The translations under genes were made by a program, and so were the position numbers. From Limnobaculum parvum (GTDB lineage: Bacteria > Pseudomonadota > Gammaproteobacteria > Enterobacterales > Enterobacteriaceae), in assembly GCF_003096015.2 (NCBI RefSeq), contig NZ_CP029185.2, positions 3,498,501-3,562,500 on the forward strand: a DNA stretch of 64,000 nucleotides, read 5' to 3'. The notes beneath the pieces are model-generated. The model ran no database searches and was not told the DNA's origin. It was given only the letters and a program-made list of their open reading frames with translations. Shown piece by piece: positions 53,538-62,865 of the stretch (positions are counted from its first letter, which is position 1; the number at the start of each line of letters is the position of its first letter).

Positions 53538-54878
53538 TCACAGGAATCCGTACGCTGCGGCAAATATCCAGCCAAATACGCAGGAAACACCCACACCGAT
53601 TAATCCCGGTAGGATAAAGCTGTGGTTAATCACAAAGCGACCAATACGGGTAGTACCAGAACGGTCAAACTGAATAGCAGCCAAGTCACTTGGGTAAGTG
53701 GGCAGAATGTAATAACCATAACACGCCGGTGCAGAAGCAACGATGTACGCAGGGTCAACACCAATGGCTAGCGCCACCGGAACAATCGCTGCCAGCGCAG
53801 CCGCTTGGGAGTTAACAAACTTCGATACTGTCAGTAACACAAGGGCGTATGCCCACGGATACTTGGTCACTAAGTCCCCCAGTACAGATTTGATTTCAGA
53901 CATATGTGCACCGAACATGGTTTCTGCCATCCAGGCGATACCATATACCGCCACAATGGCAATCATCCCCGAACGGAATACCTCATTCTTAGAAATCATC
54001 GCCGGATTGGTTTTAGTAATAATGATGATCAGTGCCCCTGACAACAGCATGAACATCTGAATAACCAATACCATCGATAACGCTTTTCCCTCGAAGGAAG
54101 GGCGGAGGTTAGAAAAGGCACCCAGCAGGGCCACTACCGCGATAGAAGCCAAGAAAATCCACATCGCAACCCAGTTACTGGTCGGTAACTTTTTGTCTAA
54201 CAGTGTTGCCGTATCACCATAAACATAATGTTTGTTTTCCGGAACCGAGATAAATTTCTGGAAATCTTCATCTTTATCCAGATCTTTACCGCGGAACCAA
54301 CTGAAAATACCAATCGCCAGAATACCAATCAGAGTTGATGGAATAGTAATGGACAGCAGATCCAAAAACTCCAAATGCTTACCGTTAAAAGTAAAATTCC
54401 CCAACATCGCTACCAGAGAAACAACCGCGACGGATACCGGACTGGCAATGATACCCATTTGGGCACCAATGGAGCTGGCGGCCATTGGGCGCTCAGGGCG
54501 GATATTATTTTTAATCGCCACATCATAGATAATAGGGAGAATGGTATACACCACATGACCCGTACCGCAGAGAATCGTCAGCGTACAGGTAACAAAGGGT
54601 GCCACAATAGAGACATACTTTGGATTTTTACGCAGTAGCTTTTCCGCTACCTGTAGCATTACGTCTAAGCCGCCGGAGGCCTGCAACGTCGCCGATGCGG
54701 CCACCACCGCAATGATGACCAGCATGACATCAACAGGAGGTTTGCCCGGCTGAAGATGGAACACGAACACCAGAATAACTAAGCCCACACCGCCCAGCAA
54801 ACCAAGCGCAATACCGCCTTTGCGTGCGCCATAGAACAGACAGATCAAGATAATAATAAGTTGTATAGCAAAATCCAT
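53538..54878 (-). CDS. dcuB: Anaerobic C4-dicarboxylate antiporter DcuB
   Basis: A 446-residue inner-membrane fumarate/succinate antiporter, nearly identical to E. coli DcuB along its length (FYGARKGGIALGLLGGVGLV, ILCGTGHVVYTILPIIYD, AACYGYY-type block ASAPACYGYYILPTYPSDL). About 10-12 helices, with a hydrophilic loop at about 205-235 (FRGKDLDKDEDFQKFISVPE). ATG 54878 has GGGGGT upstream; seven extra codons are open before it. E. coli places dcuSR next to dcuB; no two-component system is adjacent here. Confidence 0.97.
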   Translation of the reverse strand: MDFAIQLIIILICLFYGARKGGIALGLLGGVGLVILVFVFHLQPGKPPVDVMLVIIAVVAASATLQASGGLDVMLQVAEKLLRKNPKYVSIVAPFVTCTLTILCGTGHVVYTILPIIYDVAIKNNIRPERPMAASSIGAQMGIIASPVSVAVVSLVAMLGNFTFNGKHLEFLDLLSITIPSTLIGILAIGIFSWFRGKDLDKDEDFQKFISVPENKHYVYGDTATLLDKKLPTSNWVAMWIFLASIAVVALLGAFSNLRPSFEGKALSMVLVIQMFMLLSGALIIIITKTNPAMISKNEVFRSGMIAIVAVYGIAWMAETMFGAHMSEIKSVLGDLVTKYPWAYALVLLTVSKFVNSQAAALAAIVPVALAIGVDPAYIVASAPACYGYYILPTYPSDLAAIQFDRSGTTRIGRFVINHSFILPGLIGVGVSCVFGWIFAAAYGFL

Positions 54879-55443
54879 GTATACCCCCGAACAGACCAAT
54901 TAATAATCAAACGTAAAAAAGTAAATCTGTTATCTGAAATTTAATTGTTTTGTTATTTTTAATTTGTCAGTGATTCTTATCACATTATTTAAGGCTTACC
55001 CGAATCGATGAGTGGCCTTGCCAAAACATATGAAATTATAAAATTAATAATTATCCCAAAATCTAATTATTAATTTTCCCTGCTCTACTCCCATATGGTT
55101 ATTCGACTATATATGGTTTAATCCCTCTTTTTTTTGATACAGATATAATTTTTAACTAATAATCTTTGCTTAGACATTATATAAAAGGGAAATTAAAACG
55201 ACCTAAGAGGAAATCGGATAGACCAGTAATACCAAGGGTTAACGACCTGTGAATTGTTCACTAAATATATACACAAATACATATTCAATTCATTAACCAA
55301 TAAATAACAATTTAATATTACATGGATTTATATCAGGCAGGAATTTAATTAATATAAAAAGAATCATAAAATAGACAGGCTAAATCTAAAGTATTATACA
55401 AATGATTAAACTACTAATACCTCACGTTACTATCAGTTTAAAA
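54879..55443. other. AT-rich dcuB upstream region
   Basis: 565 bases with no coding frame of note, holding the dcuB promoter. It has a CRP-like site (54969-54984). A half FNR motif TTGAT at 55134-55138 is followed by a poor second half, so an FNR site is not claimed. Confidence 0.5.
54969..54984. promoter_or_regulatory. CRP-like site upstream of dcuB
   Basis: AGTGA-TTCTTA-TCACA, one mismatch to TGTGA-N6-TCACA, about 98 bases before the dcuB ATG. E. coli dcuB is CRP-activated, which supports function. Confidence 0.65.
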
Positions 55444-55473
55444 TATAAAAGCCACACGATAGTGGCTTTTATA
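55444..55473. terminator. Terminator after the 43-residue CxxC gene
   Basis: Perfect 12-bp stem TATAAAAGCCAC / GTGGCTTTTATA with a six-base loop, 12 bases after the small gene's stop. Confidence 0.88.
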
Positions 55474-55485
55474 AATGATTAAAAA

Positions 55486-55617
55486 CTATATTTTACAGCC
55501 TTCGCAGTCATCTTGATCCTGAATAATATCAGGAAGTTCATTCACTTTTTGTTCAGCTTTTTTCTCTGCTTTCTCTAATTCAGCATCGATATCGAAATCA
55601 AAAATATCATCACTCAT
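55486..55617 (-). CDS. Small acidic protein with C-terminal CxxC (43 residues)
   Basis: Read on the minus strand from ATG 55617, with GGAG upstream at normal distance and a strong terminator after the stop. The product begins MSDDIFDFDIDAELEKAEKK and ends DQDDCEGCKI. It is strongly acidic, with a short amphipathic helical middle (ELEKAEKKAEQKVNEL) and a terminal CEGC pair that could bind metal or be redox-active. I do not recognise a named family. It stands alone between the dcuB promoter region and the GNAT gene. Confidence 0.8.
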   Translation of the reverse strand: MSDDIFDFDIDAELEKAEKKAEQKVNELPDIIQDQDDCEGCKI

Positions 55618-55828
55618 ATACAATTCTCCATTCGGTCAGAGATAAATTATAGCGCACTCATCGGTCATGCAGTACCGCATGTCGGAAGATAATCTGAGGT
55701 AAATATTTTCCATGAGTTTTCTTATCGGTATTCCATTGGTCGCTCCCGAACACCAAAAAAGAGAGCGAAATGAATGCAATCCTTGGCCATCACCGCATTT
55801 TCTTAGCCATCCCAGTCATCAATACGCC

Positions 55829-56320
55829 CTAAATATCCATGACCATCTCATGCCACGACATCCCGCCGTGATCGGATTCAGACTGCTTCACGTAAACAAA
55901 GCCAAACTTTTCATACAGCCCAATATGGCGCTGCTTGCACATCAAATGAATAGTTTTCTTACCCATCCCCTGCATATGCTTAATAAACGCCTTCATTAAA
56001 ACGCTGGAATAACCCTTACCCTGAAAATCCGGATCAACCACCACCGACATAATCACTACGTTCGGCGCATCAGGATCGTGACCAATGAGCTCTTTAAACG
56101 CTTCATCAGACATCACTACGTCATAGGCGCAGCCACAGTTAATGAAACCCGTAATGCCTTCTGACGTTTCTAATACCAGAAATCCTTCAGGATAAGTCTC
56201 TATGCGTTTAACAATTTTCGCTTCCGTAGCGGCTTCATCGCCTTCATAGGCGGTTATTTCAATCTGATAGCAGCGGGCAGTGTCTTGCGGCTGAGCCGTT
56301 CTGATTTTTATGGATTCCAC
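55829..56320 (-). CDS. GNAT family N-acetyltransferase
   Basis: 163 residues from a GTG start. GNAT motif A is VVIMSVVVDPDFQGKGYSSVLM (cited as VVVDPDFQGKGYSSVLM, about 92-108, with Q-x-G-K-G acetyl-CoA loop) and motif B is LMCKQRHIGLYEKFGFVY (about 130-147). Resembles the arylalkylamine-acetyltransferase-like subgroup. Substrate unknown. It follows the metallo-beta-lactamase-fold gene by 46 bases on the same strand and is probably co-transcribed. Confidence 0.88.
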   Translation of the reverse strand: MESIKIRTAQPQDTARCYQIEITAYEGDEAATEAKIVKRIETYPEGFLVLETSEGITGFINCGCAYDVVMSDEAFKELIGHDPDAPNVVIMSVVVDPDFQGKGYSSVLMKAFIKHMQGMGKKTIHLMCKQRHIGLYEKFGFVYVKQSESDHGGMSWHEMVMDI

Positions 56321-56366
56321 TCTTTCATGGTCCTTTTATTTATGAGCGGCATTCTTTGCCTTAATC

Positions 56367-57206
56367 TCAGACAAATTCTAATACTTTACCTACACCAATC
56401 TCATTCACATTAGTACTACGGGCCAGCGCAATTTTGGCATTAAGATCGGTGCAGTGGCATGGGTACAAGTGTACTGGTTGTATACATCCTAAATGCCCGG
56501 CAGTGCGAGACATCAAGGCTTCACTGGCATTTTGTAAATGGAAACCGCCAATTACCGCCAATACGCGTTGCTCTCCGGTTACGTTAATAGCGTAATCAAC
56601 AATATTACAAATACCAGAATGGGAGCAGCCAGAAATCACCACCAGACCATCGGGGCTGATATACACCAAGGCGCTATCATCCAACACATAATCACCGACA
56701 AGATTGCCACAGCAGTCTTTGGTTTGGCCTACTGGTCGCTGCGCCTCAAAGTCATTGGTACGTTCTATTTCACCGAGAAACAATAAATTATCGGTAATGT
56801 AATAAGGCTGTTTAGTTTCGACTTTATCCAGATAATGGTTATAGCAATCTTGCGGGTAGTTTGCGCCAATAACTTTATCTCCGTAGAATTTAGGTGCGAA
56901 GGCATCAGGATGGGCAATCAATTGAATGCGCCGCTCCGTAGAACGGTCGATACGGTCAAAGTACTGCATTAAATGACCCAATCCCCAGGTATGATCGTTA
57001 TGCCCGTGAGACAATACGATGGTATCCACCTGTTTGAGGTCGATACCTAAAATATCAGCATTGTGAATGAAAATATCGGAGTAGCCGGTATCCAGCAAAA
57101 TTTGTCGACCATCGATATCAATGTGGTAGCACACGCCGGGCTCACCTATCAGATAGCGATCGATCAAGGTATTGTTATCCAGCAACACGGTCAATTTCAT
57201 ATTCAT
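56367..57206 (-). CDS. Metallo-beta-lactamase-fold hydrolase
   Basis: 279 residues with the metal signature SHGHNDHTWG (about 65-74, HxHxDH), a later His in SGCSHSGICN (about 195) and the C-terminal His in IGGFHLQNA. The layout (LLDTGYSDIFIHNADILGIDL near 37-57, cited as LLDTGYSDIF) matches the family annotated as dihydropteridine-type or Flp-like MBL hydrolases. Activity unknown. Likely operon with the downstream GNAT gene. Confidence 0.88.
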   Translation of the reverse strand: MNMKLTVLLDNNTLIDRYLIGEPGVCYHIDIDGRQILLDTGYSDIFIHNADILGIDLKQVDTIVLSHGHNDHTWGLGHLMQYFDRIDRSTERRIQLIAHPDAFAPKFYGDKVIGANYPQDCYNHYLDKVETKQPYYITDNLLFLGEIERTNDFEAQRPVGQTKDCCGNLVGDYVLDDSALVYISPDGLVVISGCSHSGICNIVDYAINVTGEQRVLAVIGGFHLQNASEALMSRTAGHLGCIQPVHLYPCHCTDLNAKIALARSTNVNEIGVGKVLEFV

Positions 57207-57343
57207 TCCTGTTGTATTTTACTGACAACATCGACTAGAAACAGACGACAGTCTTATAAGTTACAACGAATATAGAAATTCTGACCGGCAAGTACAAGCC
57301 TTCTGACGCAGGTTCACGGATAAAAAATTAATAGTTCCCGTAC

Positions 57344-57390
57344 CTTTAAAACAATATCGGTGGAAATACCATTGATATTTCCACCGATAT
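57344..57390 (-). terminator. Terminator after rhaT
   Basis: Perfect 15-bp stem ATATCGGTGGAAATA / TATTTCCACCGATAT with a seven-base loop, followed on the minus strand by TTGTTTT. Confidence 0.92.
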
Positions 57391-57410
57391 GCTGAGATTT
57401 TAACGCCGGC

Positions 57411-58445
57411 TTATGACGCCATTCCCATACCAACAATGTTCGCCGCCAGAATAATGACCAGACAGCCAAGGCACAGGATACGTACCGGTTTACGTCCTAC
57501 GCCTAGCCACTCTTTAAGCAGCAGGCCAACGATGCCACCACACAGAACATAGAAGCTCATATGCAGCATCCAGCTCATATAACCATAATGTTCTGGCACA
57601 TTTGCATGTCCCCAAGCATAGAAGAAGAACTGTAGGTACCACATCACACCGCCCAGAATAGAGAACAGCGCATTGGTTATCAGTAAGCTCTTAGCAACAG
57701 AAAAGTCGGCTTTCACGGAAAGCTCTGGCTTTATCGCCAAACGAATAAAACAGAAGGCCAAGTTAACAATGGCCCCACCGCCCATAATCACCACGTAGCT
57801 CGGCAGTGCCACATACAGCGGGCTGATACCTATCTGCTCTGCGGCCTGATGCATTGGCTTCGCCGCATCCATCGCAAATGACATACCAGCAGAGAAGATA
57901 CCGCACATAACGGCCAAAACTAGACCCTTTTTCAGGTTGAATTCTTCAGCCTGAATACCAAGCGCCCGTTCTTTTAATAAGCCTGCATAGCTAACAATCG
58001 CAACCCCGATCACCGCAACAAATACCCCCAGCAGCGTCATTTGCCCGCCGGAAGTGCTCAGCAACAAGCCAAACTTGCCCTGTAATACCGGCGTCATCAG
58101 CGTACCGATGATTAGCGTTACCCCAATGGCAATGCCTATTCCCAGTGACATACCGAGAAAACGCATCGTTAAACCATAGTTAATATTGCCAATCCCCCAC
58201 ATCGCCCCGAACAGAAATATCGGTAACAGCGTCGCAATGGAGAACGAACCGTAATAAGCCCAAAAATCAGGCAACAGCAGATAGCTCACAGTCCAAGGAA
58301 GAATAATCCATGAGAAAAAGCCGCCGAGAGACCACATGGTTTCCCATGACCATTTTTTAACCTGTTTAAATGGCGCATAAAAACATGCTGCGCTGGCTGC
58401 GCCAACGAAGTGCCAGAAAATACCCAGAAGAATCGAACCACTCAT
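57411..58445 (-). CDS. rhaT: L-rhamnose-proton symporter
   Basis: A 344-residue membrane protein of the same length as E. coli RhaT, ten helices. Blocks: GIFWHFVGAASAACFYAPFK (8-27), LGGFFSWIILPW, GNINYGLTMRFLGMSLGIGI (cited in part) and the central GMSFAMDAAKP. In E. coli rhaT lies on the other side of rhaSR; here it follows rhaBADM on the same strand but behind a terminator and with its own promoter module. Confidence 0.97.
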   Translation of the reverse strand: MSGSILLGIFWHFVGAASAACFYAPFKQVKKWSWETMWSLGGFFSWIILPWTVSYLLLPDFWAYYGSFSIATLLPIFLFGAMWGIGNINYGLTMRFLGMSLGIGIAIGVTLIIGTLMTPVLQGKFGLLLSTSGGQMTLLGVFVAVIGVAIVSYAGLLKERALGIQAEEFNLKKGLVLAVMCGIFSAGMSFAMDAAKPMHQAAEQIGISPLYVALPSYVVIMGGGAIVNLAFCFIRLAIKPELSVKADFSVAKSLLITNALFSILGGVMWYLQFFFYAWGHANVPEHYGYMSWMLHMSFYVLCGGIVGLLLKEWLGVGRKPVRILCLGCLVIILAANIVGMGMAS

Positions 58446-58581
58446 ACCGGTAACCCTTTATTATTAAAAATTATTAACCGCAGGGGCCGCAATCCGTATC
58501 GCGGCATTATAAATTAATGAGGCGCACCTCATCACTACAATGCCTTCATTCTAAAAATGAATCTGTCCGCCAGCCTTTATA

Positions 58582-58642
58582 CCAGTGCCACAGTCTCACG
58601 AGGATTGGCAAAAAACAAAAGATCAAGGTGAGCCGAGTCACA
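58582..58642 (-). promoter_or_regulatory. rhaT activator module: RhaS-type site plus CRP site
   Basis: A 32-bp element (58582-58613) with ends CCAGTGCCA and AGGATTGGCAAAA is followed after 13 bases by GGTGA-GCCGAG-TCACA (58627-58642), a CRP site. The same arrangement and spacing occurs at rhaB (62821-62881). CRP lies upstream and the rhamnose-activator site promoter-proximal, as known for E. coli rhaBAD. Confidence 0.75.
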
Positions 58643-58732
58643 AAATAATGAATTAAAACAATATGTATCGGCTAATCACGGTGGGCGGTATGGTTTGAAA
58701 AGGGTCATTGAACAAACAAAGGAGAGGGGATA

Positions 58733-58771
58733 TAAAAAAATCCGGAACAAGAGAAGCCCCTCCTGTTCCGG
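58733..58771 (-). terminator. Terminator after rhaM (end of rhaBADM)
   Basis: Stem CCGGAACA (58742-58749) / TGTTCCGG (58764-58771), extended inwards, followed on the minus strand by TTTTTTT. Confidence 0.88.
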
Positions 58772-58808
58772 TTGCCAGCCCCACTGGCAAAAGCGAAGTT
58801 ACTAAAGA

Positions 58809-59123
58809 CTAATCCAGATAGAAAACCTGACGTAATTCATCACTGACAGGACTATTATCCGGGTTGGAAGGCATAACATCGGACATATGCTTCCACCAGC
58901 GTTGGCAAACATCGGTTTTTGCTACCGCATTCCAACGCTCTTCTGATTCGATCTCAACATAACCAAACAACTGATGACCGCGCTCATCAAGAAAAATACT
59001 GTAATGGTGCGCCCCATGAGCCTTCAGCACCTGTTCCAACTCTTCCCATATCGGACTATGCCGTTGTTGGTACTCTTTATGTGAATCAGGATTTACTTTC
59101 ATCAAAAAGGCTTTACGAATCAT
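58809..59123 (-). CDS. rhaM: L-rhamnose mutarotase
   Basis: A 104-residue ferredoxin-like enzyme interconverting alpha- and beta-L-rhamnose. MIRKAFLMKVNPDSHKEYQ start, HSPIWEEL (catalytic His), HGAHHYSIFLDE and WWKHMSDVMPSNPDNSPVS match E. coli RhaM (104 aa). ATG 59123 has AAAAGGAA upstream; earlier in-frame starts add 12 unrelated residues. Confidence 0.97.
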   Translation of the reverse strand: MIRKAFLMKVNPDSHKEYQQRHSPIWEELEQVLKAHGAHHYSIFLDERGHQLFGYVEIESEERWNAVAKTDVCQRWWKHMSDVMPSNPDNSPVSDELRQVFYLD

Positions 59124-59191
59124 ACAATTCATTCCTTTTACTGTCTGACCATCTGACAACAGGCGACCGATTTTTCGGCCGCCTGTTACTG

Positions 59192-60016
59192 TTACAAATT
59201 AACAGCCGATGCCATTGGCGTTACGCCAAAGCGTTTACCTAAAGCCACCAGTTCTTCAGAAGAGATAGTCTGCTTTTTACCGCCCATGGAACGAACTTTC
59301 ACCATGATTTCCGCTGATTTTTCCGCCGTATCGATTAATCCAAATGCATCATCTAGCGTTGGCCCAGTACCGAAAATACCGTGGAATGGCCATAACACCA
59401 GCGAATGATGCTGCATTTGTTCTGCGGTGCAAACACCAATACCATCGGTACCCGGAACCATCCAAGGAACAATGCCAACCCCATCAGGGAAAACCACCAG
59501 ACACTCGGTGCTGCCTTCCCACAATTCGCGGGTAAACACTTCATTTTTCAATTCCAGCACATAGCTAAGCGCAATCAAATTAGTCGCATGACAGTGCATG
59601 ATAACGCGATCTTTACCTGCGCTAACGCCCATACGCACAATGTGCGACTGGAAATGAGCAGCCAGTTCAGAGGTCGGTAAACCGCCTTTATTCAAGCCCC
59701 ACAAGATACGGTATCCAGTACCGTCCCCGTTCACTTGCAAAACCACCAGATTTTCAGCCGGATTTAACTGCACATTGCGGAAGAACTTGCCGGAACCGGT
59801 CACAATAAAGTAATGGTTTGCCAGTTGCGGCATTGACTGACTAAGCACCTCATGACGAGGTTCTGCATAGAAATCCTTTTGATAAGGTGCGATATCTTCA
59901 GGCAGCAAACGCAGGCTGATATTTCCGCCGTTACGCTCGTCCCAACCTTTAAGCCACATATCGCTGGTCGCTTTGACCATACCCTGAACAAACCATGAAG
60001 AAAGAATGTGTTGCAT
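59192..60016 (-). CDS. rhaD: Rhamnulose-1-phosphate aldolase
   Basis: A 274-residue class II zinc aldolase splitting L-rhamnulose-1-phosphate into DHAP and L-lactaldehyde. It has ERNGGNISLRLLP (about 27), SGKFFRN (about 75), the zinc-binding MHCHATNLIALS (His about 141 and 143) and WPFHGIFGTGPTLDDAFG (third His about 212). Length equals E. coli RhaD. Confidence 0.98.
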   Translation of the reverse strand: MQHILSSWFVQGMVKATSDMWLKGWDERNGGNISLRLLPEDIAPYQKDFYAEPRHEVLSQSMPQLANHYFIVTGSGKFFRNVQLNPAENLVVLQVNGDGTGYRILWGLNKGGLPTSELAAHFQSHIVRMGVSAGKDRVIMHCHATNLIALSYVLELKNEVFTRELWEGSTECLVVFPDGVGIVPWMVPGTDGIGVCTAEQMQHHSLVLWPFHGIFGTGPTLDDAFGLIDTAEKSAEIMVKVRSMGGKKQTISSEELVALGKRFGVTPMASAVNL

Positions 60017-60028
60017 AATGAATAGCCC

Positions 60029-61285
60029 TTAACGTTTGCTGAGTACGGATTGTTCATATTGGCGAACAGTTTGTAACCACTCACTGCCCACCGGTACGTT
60101 ATGGCGTTGACAGTAGGTTTCCCATACGGCCTGCCACGGTAAACTTTTTTGTTCTTCGAGCATTGCCAGCCTGGCGGTGTAATCACCATCCACTTCCAGC
60201 TTACGCAACATGTCAGTAGGTTCCAGCAGTGCACGCAGCAGTGCTTTCTTCATATTGCGCGTTCCGATTACCCAAGCAGCAATCCGGTTAATAGAGGCAT
60301 CAAAGAAATCCAGACCGATGTGTACGCGATCAAACAGGCGGTTACGGATAATTTCATGCGCAATGGCCTGAGTCTCGTCATCCAACAGCACTACGTGATC
60401 GCTATCCCAACGAACTGGACGGCTGACGTGCAGCAGCAGATGCTTCACAAACAGCATAGCGGTAGAGATTTTGTCCGAGATAACTTCGGTAGGATGGAAA
60501 TGACCTGCATCCAGACAAAGCGCCGTTTTACGGCTGGTGGCATAACCCATGTAGAATTCGTTAGAACCCACAGTAAAGCTTTCAGCACCAATACCAAACA
60601 GCTTACTTTCTACCGCATCGATATGATATTTCTCATCAATCTTCTCGCTAATCACCTCATCCAGCGCGGTCATCATGCGCTCACGGAAAGCAAAACGGTC
60701 AACGGTCAGATCTTTCATTCCATCTGGAACCCAAATGTTCATCACTGAAGCAGTGCCCAGTTCACGACCAAAATAGGCAGAGATACGACGGCTAGCCTGA
60801 CAGTGCTCAATCCAGAATTTGCGGATCTCTGGATTCGCGTGAGACAGCGTAAAACCATCGGCGCTGAGAGGATGGGAGAAACAGCTTGGGTTAAAATCCA
60901 GCCCCATACCTTTTTGGCGAGCCCACTCAACCCAGTTGGCAAAGTGCTTTGGCTCAATTTCATTACGCTCAATAACTTTGTCAGATTCCAGATAAATAGC
61001 ATGCAGATTAAGACGTTTTGGACCCGGAATTAACGCCAGTGCCTGTTCCAAATCTGCGCGCAATTCCACCGCGTTACGCGCTTTCCCCGGGTAATTCCCC
61101 GTCGCTTGAATGCCGCCCGTCAGAGCACCACCCATATTCTCAAAACCAGCAACGTCATCCCCCTGCCAGCAGTGCATAGATACGGGTAAAGTATCCAGCA
61201 GCTTCAGTGCGGATTCCACATCCACATTAAATTCAGCATAGCGGGCTTTGGCCAGATTCCAGGCCTGGTCAGTTGATGTTGTCAT
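60029..61285 (-). CDS. rhaA: L-rhamnose isomerase
   Basis: A 418-residue TIM-barrel isomerase converting L-rhamnose to L-rhamnulose. SMHCWQGDDVAGFE (about 36-49), GLDFNPSCFSHP (about 153), SVMNIWVPDG, LCLDAGHFHPTE (about 263) and VRWDSDHVVLLDDE (about 300) carry the metal and substrate residues. Coupled to rhaB by an ATGA overlap; 12 bases before rhaD. Confidence 0.98.
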   Translation of the reverse strand: MTTSTDQAWNLAKARYAEFNVDVESALKLLDTLPVSMHCWQGDDVAGFENMGGALTGGIQATGNYPGKARNAVELRADLEQALALIPGPKRLNLHAIYLESDKVIERNEIEPKHFANWVEWARQKGMGLDFNPSCFSHPLSADGFTLSHANPEIRKFWIEHCQASRRISAYFGRELGTASVMNIWVPDGMKDLTVDRFAFRERMMTALDEVISEKIDEKYHIDAVESKLFGIGAESFTVGSNEFYMGYATSRKTALCLDAGHFHPTEVISDKISTAMLFVKHLLLHVSRPVRWDSDHVVLLDDETQAIAHEIIRNRLFDRVHIGLDFFDASINRIAAWVIGTRNMKKALLRALLEPTDMLRKLEVDGDYTARLAMLEEQKSLPWQAVWETYCQRHNVPVGSEWLQTVRQYEQSVLSKR

Positions 61286-62754
61286 AGTACAAATTCCTCA
61301 TAAGAGTGGCTGAGTGCCTGAAAGCGGCACCAGTGTTGTGCAAAATCGAAAACAGGGTTTGGGGTATAGCAGTTCAGCGGGAAGCTTTCTGTTAGTAGCT
61401 TGCGATAGCTGGCAACGCTATCAATTTCGCCCAGCGCCATCAGTTGGCAGCCAATATTTCCCAGAGTGGAAGCCTCAACCGGACCGGCTAATACCGTCAG
61501 TTGACAGACATCGGCACAAAGTTGGTTCAAGAAAGCATTCTGACAACCGCCACCAACGATATGTAATTGCTTAATTGGTTGCCCTTGCAGCGCAGAAAGC
61601 TCCTGCATGACCTGCCGGTAGAGCATGGCTAAGCTATCAAAAATACAGCGCGCCAATTCTTCCGGTGTTTGTGGAACCGGCTGCTGGTGCTCAGCACAGG
61701 CCTGACGAATCTCTTCCACCATAGAGGCTGGATTAATAAACCGTTCATCATTGGGATTAATCAGACTGGTGAAGGGAGGCAGTTCCGCCGCTTTAGCAAT
61801 CAACTGCGGCAGATCGGTTATTGCCAGTTCGCTGCAGATACGCTGCAACAACCATAGCCCCATAATATTTTTCAATACGCGGTAAGTACCGTTGATACCA
61901 CCCTCGTTGGTGATATTGGCGGACATCGCCTTCAGGTCATTAAACGGACTGATGCTTTCAATCCCCATTAAAGACCAAGTGCCTGAGCTCAGGTAGGCGC
62001 AATGATATCCGGTTAATGGTGCAGCAATCACCGCACTGGCAGTATCATGGGTAGCAACAGACACCACCGGAACAGCGCGACCTGACGGCGCCTGCCACTC
62101 ACCAATTGGCGTTCCTGGTTGGGATGGTTTAGTCAGCCAATGTGCCGGAATGCCTAGATAATCCAGCAGTTCCTTATCCCAATCACCGCTGCTCAAATTG
62201 AGCATTTGCGTGGTACTGGCATTGGTATATTCGTGGTTAATTTTGCCGGTGAGGCGATAGTGCAAATAGTCAGGCATTAACAGCAGATGCTTAACCTGTT
62301 CAATCAATTCCGGCCGCTGCTCACTGAACGCTTTAAGTTGATACAGCGTATTAAAGGGCAAAAACTGAATACCGGTTTTCCAGTACAAGTTTTTCTGACC
62401 CAGCTCATCCATCACTTTCACCATCATGCCATCGGTACGATGATCCCGATAAGCATACGGCAGCCCGACCCGCTCTCCTCGCTTATCCAGTAAAACGTAG
62501 TCAACTCCCCACGTATCAATACCGATACTGGAAATCCGCACGCCATTATCATCAATGATGGTCAGCCCGGTGAGAATTTCGCGCTCAAGCGCTTCCAGAT
62601 CCCAAGTATCGTGACCGTCAACTGGCGTCAGACAATTGACGAACCGGTGAATCTCTTTAAGCGTCAAGCGTTGAGTTGAAGTACACCACGTTGCCAGCAT
62701 CACCCGTCCACTGGATGCGCCTAAATCAATAGCGACAATATTGCGCACGCTCAT
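61282..62754 (-). CDS. rhaB: Rhamnulokinase
   Basis: A 490-residue FGGY-family kinase phosphorylating L-rhamnulose. AIDLGASSGRVMLA (about 8-21), IGIDTWGVDYVLLD (about 77-90), ATHDTASAVIA (catalytic Asp about 237), SSGTWSLMG and HIVGGGCQNAFLNQLCAD (about 399-416). ATG 62754 follows GGGAAGG; seven further codons are open upstream. First gene of rhaBADM. Confidence 0.98.
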   Translation of the reverse strand: MSVRNIVAIDLGASSGRVMLATWCTSTQRLTLKEIHRFVNCLTPVDGHDTWDLEALEREILTGLTIIDDNGVRISSIGIDTWGVDYVLLDKRGERVGLPYAYRDHRTDGMMVKVMDELGQKNLYWKTGIQFLPFNTLYQLKAFSEQRPELIEQVKHLLLMPDYLHYRLTGKINHEYTNASTTQMLNLSSGDWDKELLDYLGIPAHWLTKPSQPGTPIGEWQAPSGRAVPVVSVATHDTASAVIAAPLTGYHCAYLSSGTWSLMGIESISPFNDLKAMSANITNEGGINGTYRVLKNIMGLWLLQRICSELAITDLPQLIAKAAELPPFTSLINPNDERFINPASMVEEIRQACAEHQQPVPQTPEELARCIFDSLAMLYRQVMQELSALQGQPIKQLHIVGGGCQNAFLNQLCADVCQLTVLAGPVEASTLGNIGCQLMALGEIDSVASYRKLLTESFPLNCYTPNPVFDFAQHWCRFQALSHSYEEFVL

Positions 62755-62820
62755 AGTAACCTTCCCTTTATTCATTTATAGCGGGAAGTCTACGGAGAGT
62801 AAGCGGCTTCTACCTTCGGG

Positions 62821-62852
62821 CCATTGCCATGCCACCCGCAGGATTGGCAAAA
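62821..62852 (-). promoter_or_regulatory. RhaS-type activator site of rhaBADM
   Basis: A 32-bp element with ends CCATTGCCA and AGGATTGGCAAAA, 67 bases before the rhaB ATG. It is nearly repeated at rhaT with identical length and the same 13-base distance to a CRP site. Assignment to RhaS is by position and recurrence. Confidence 0.72.
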
Positions 62853-62865
62853 TAACAAAGACTGG

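Noticed and set aside
55134..55149. FNR site upstream of dcuB (TTGATACAGATATA)
   Set aside because: Only the first half matches TTGAT-N4-ATCAA, and it lies about 250 bp from the gene.
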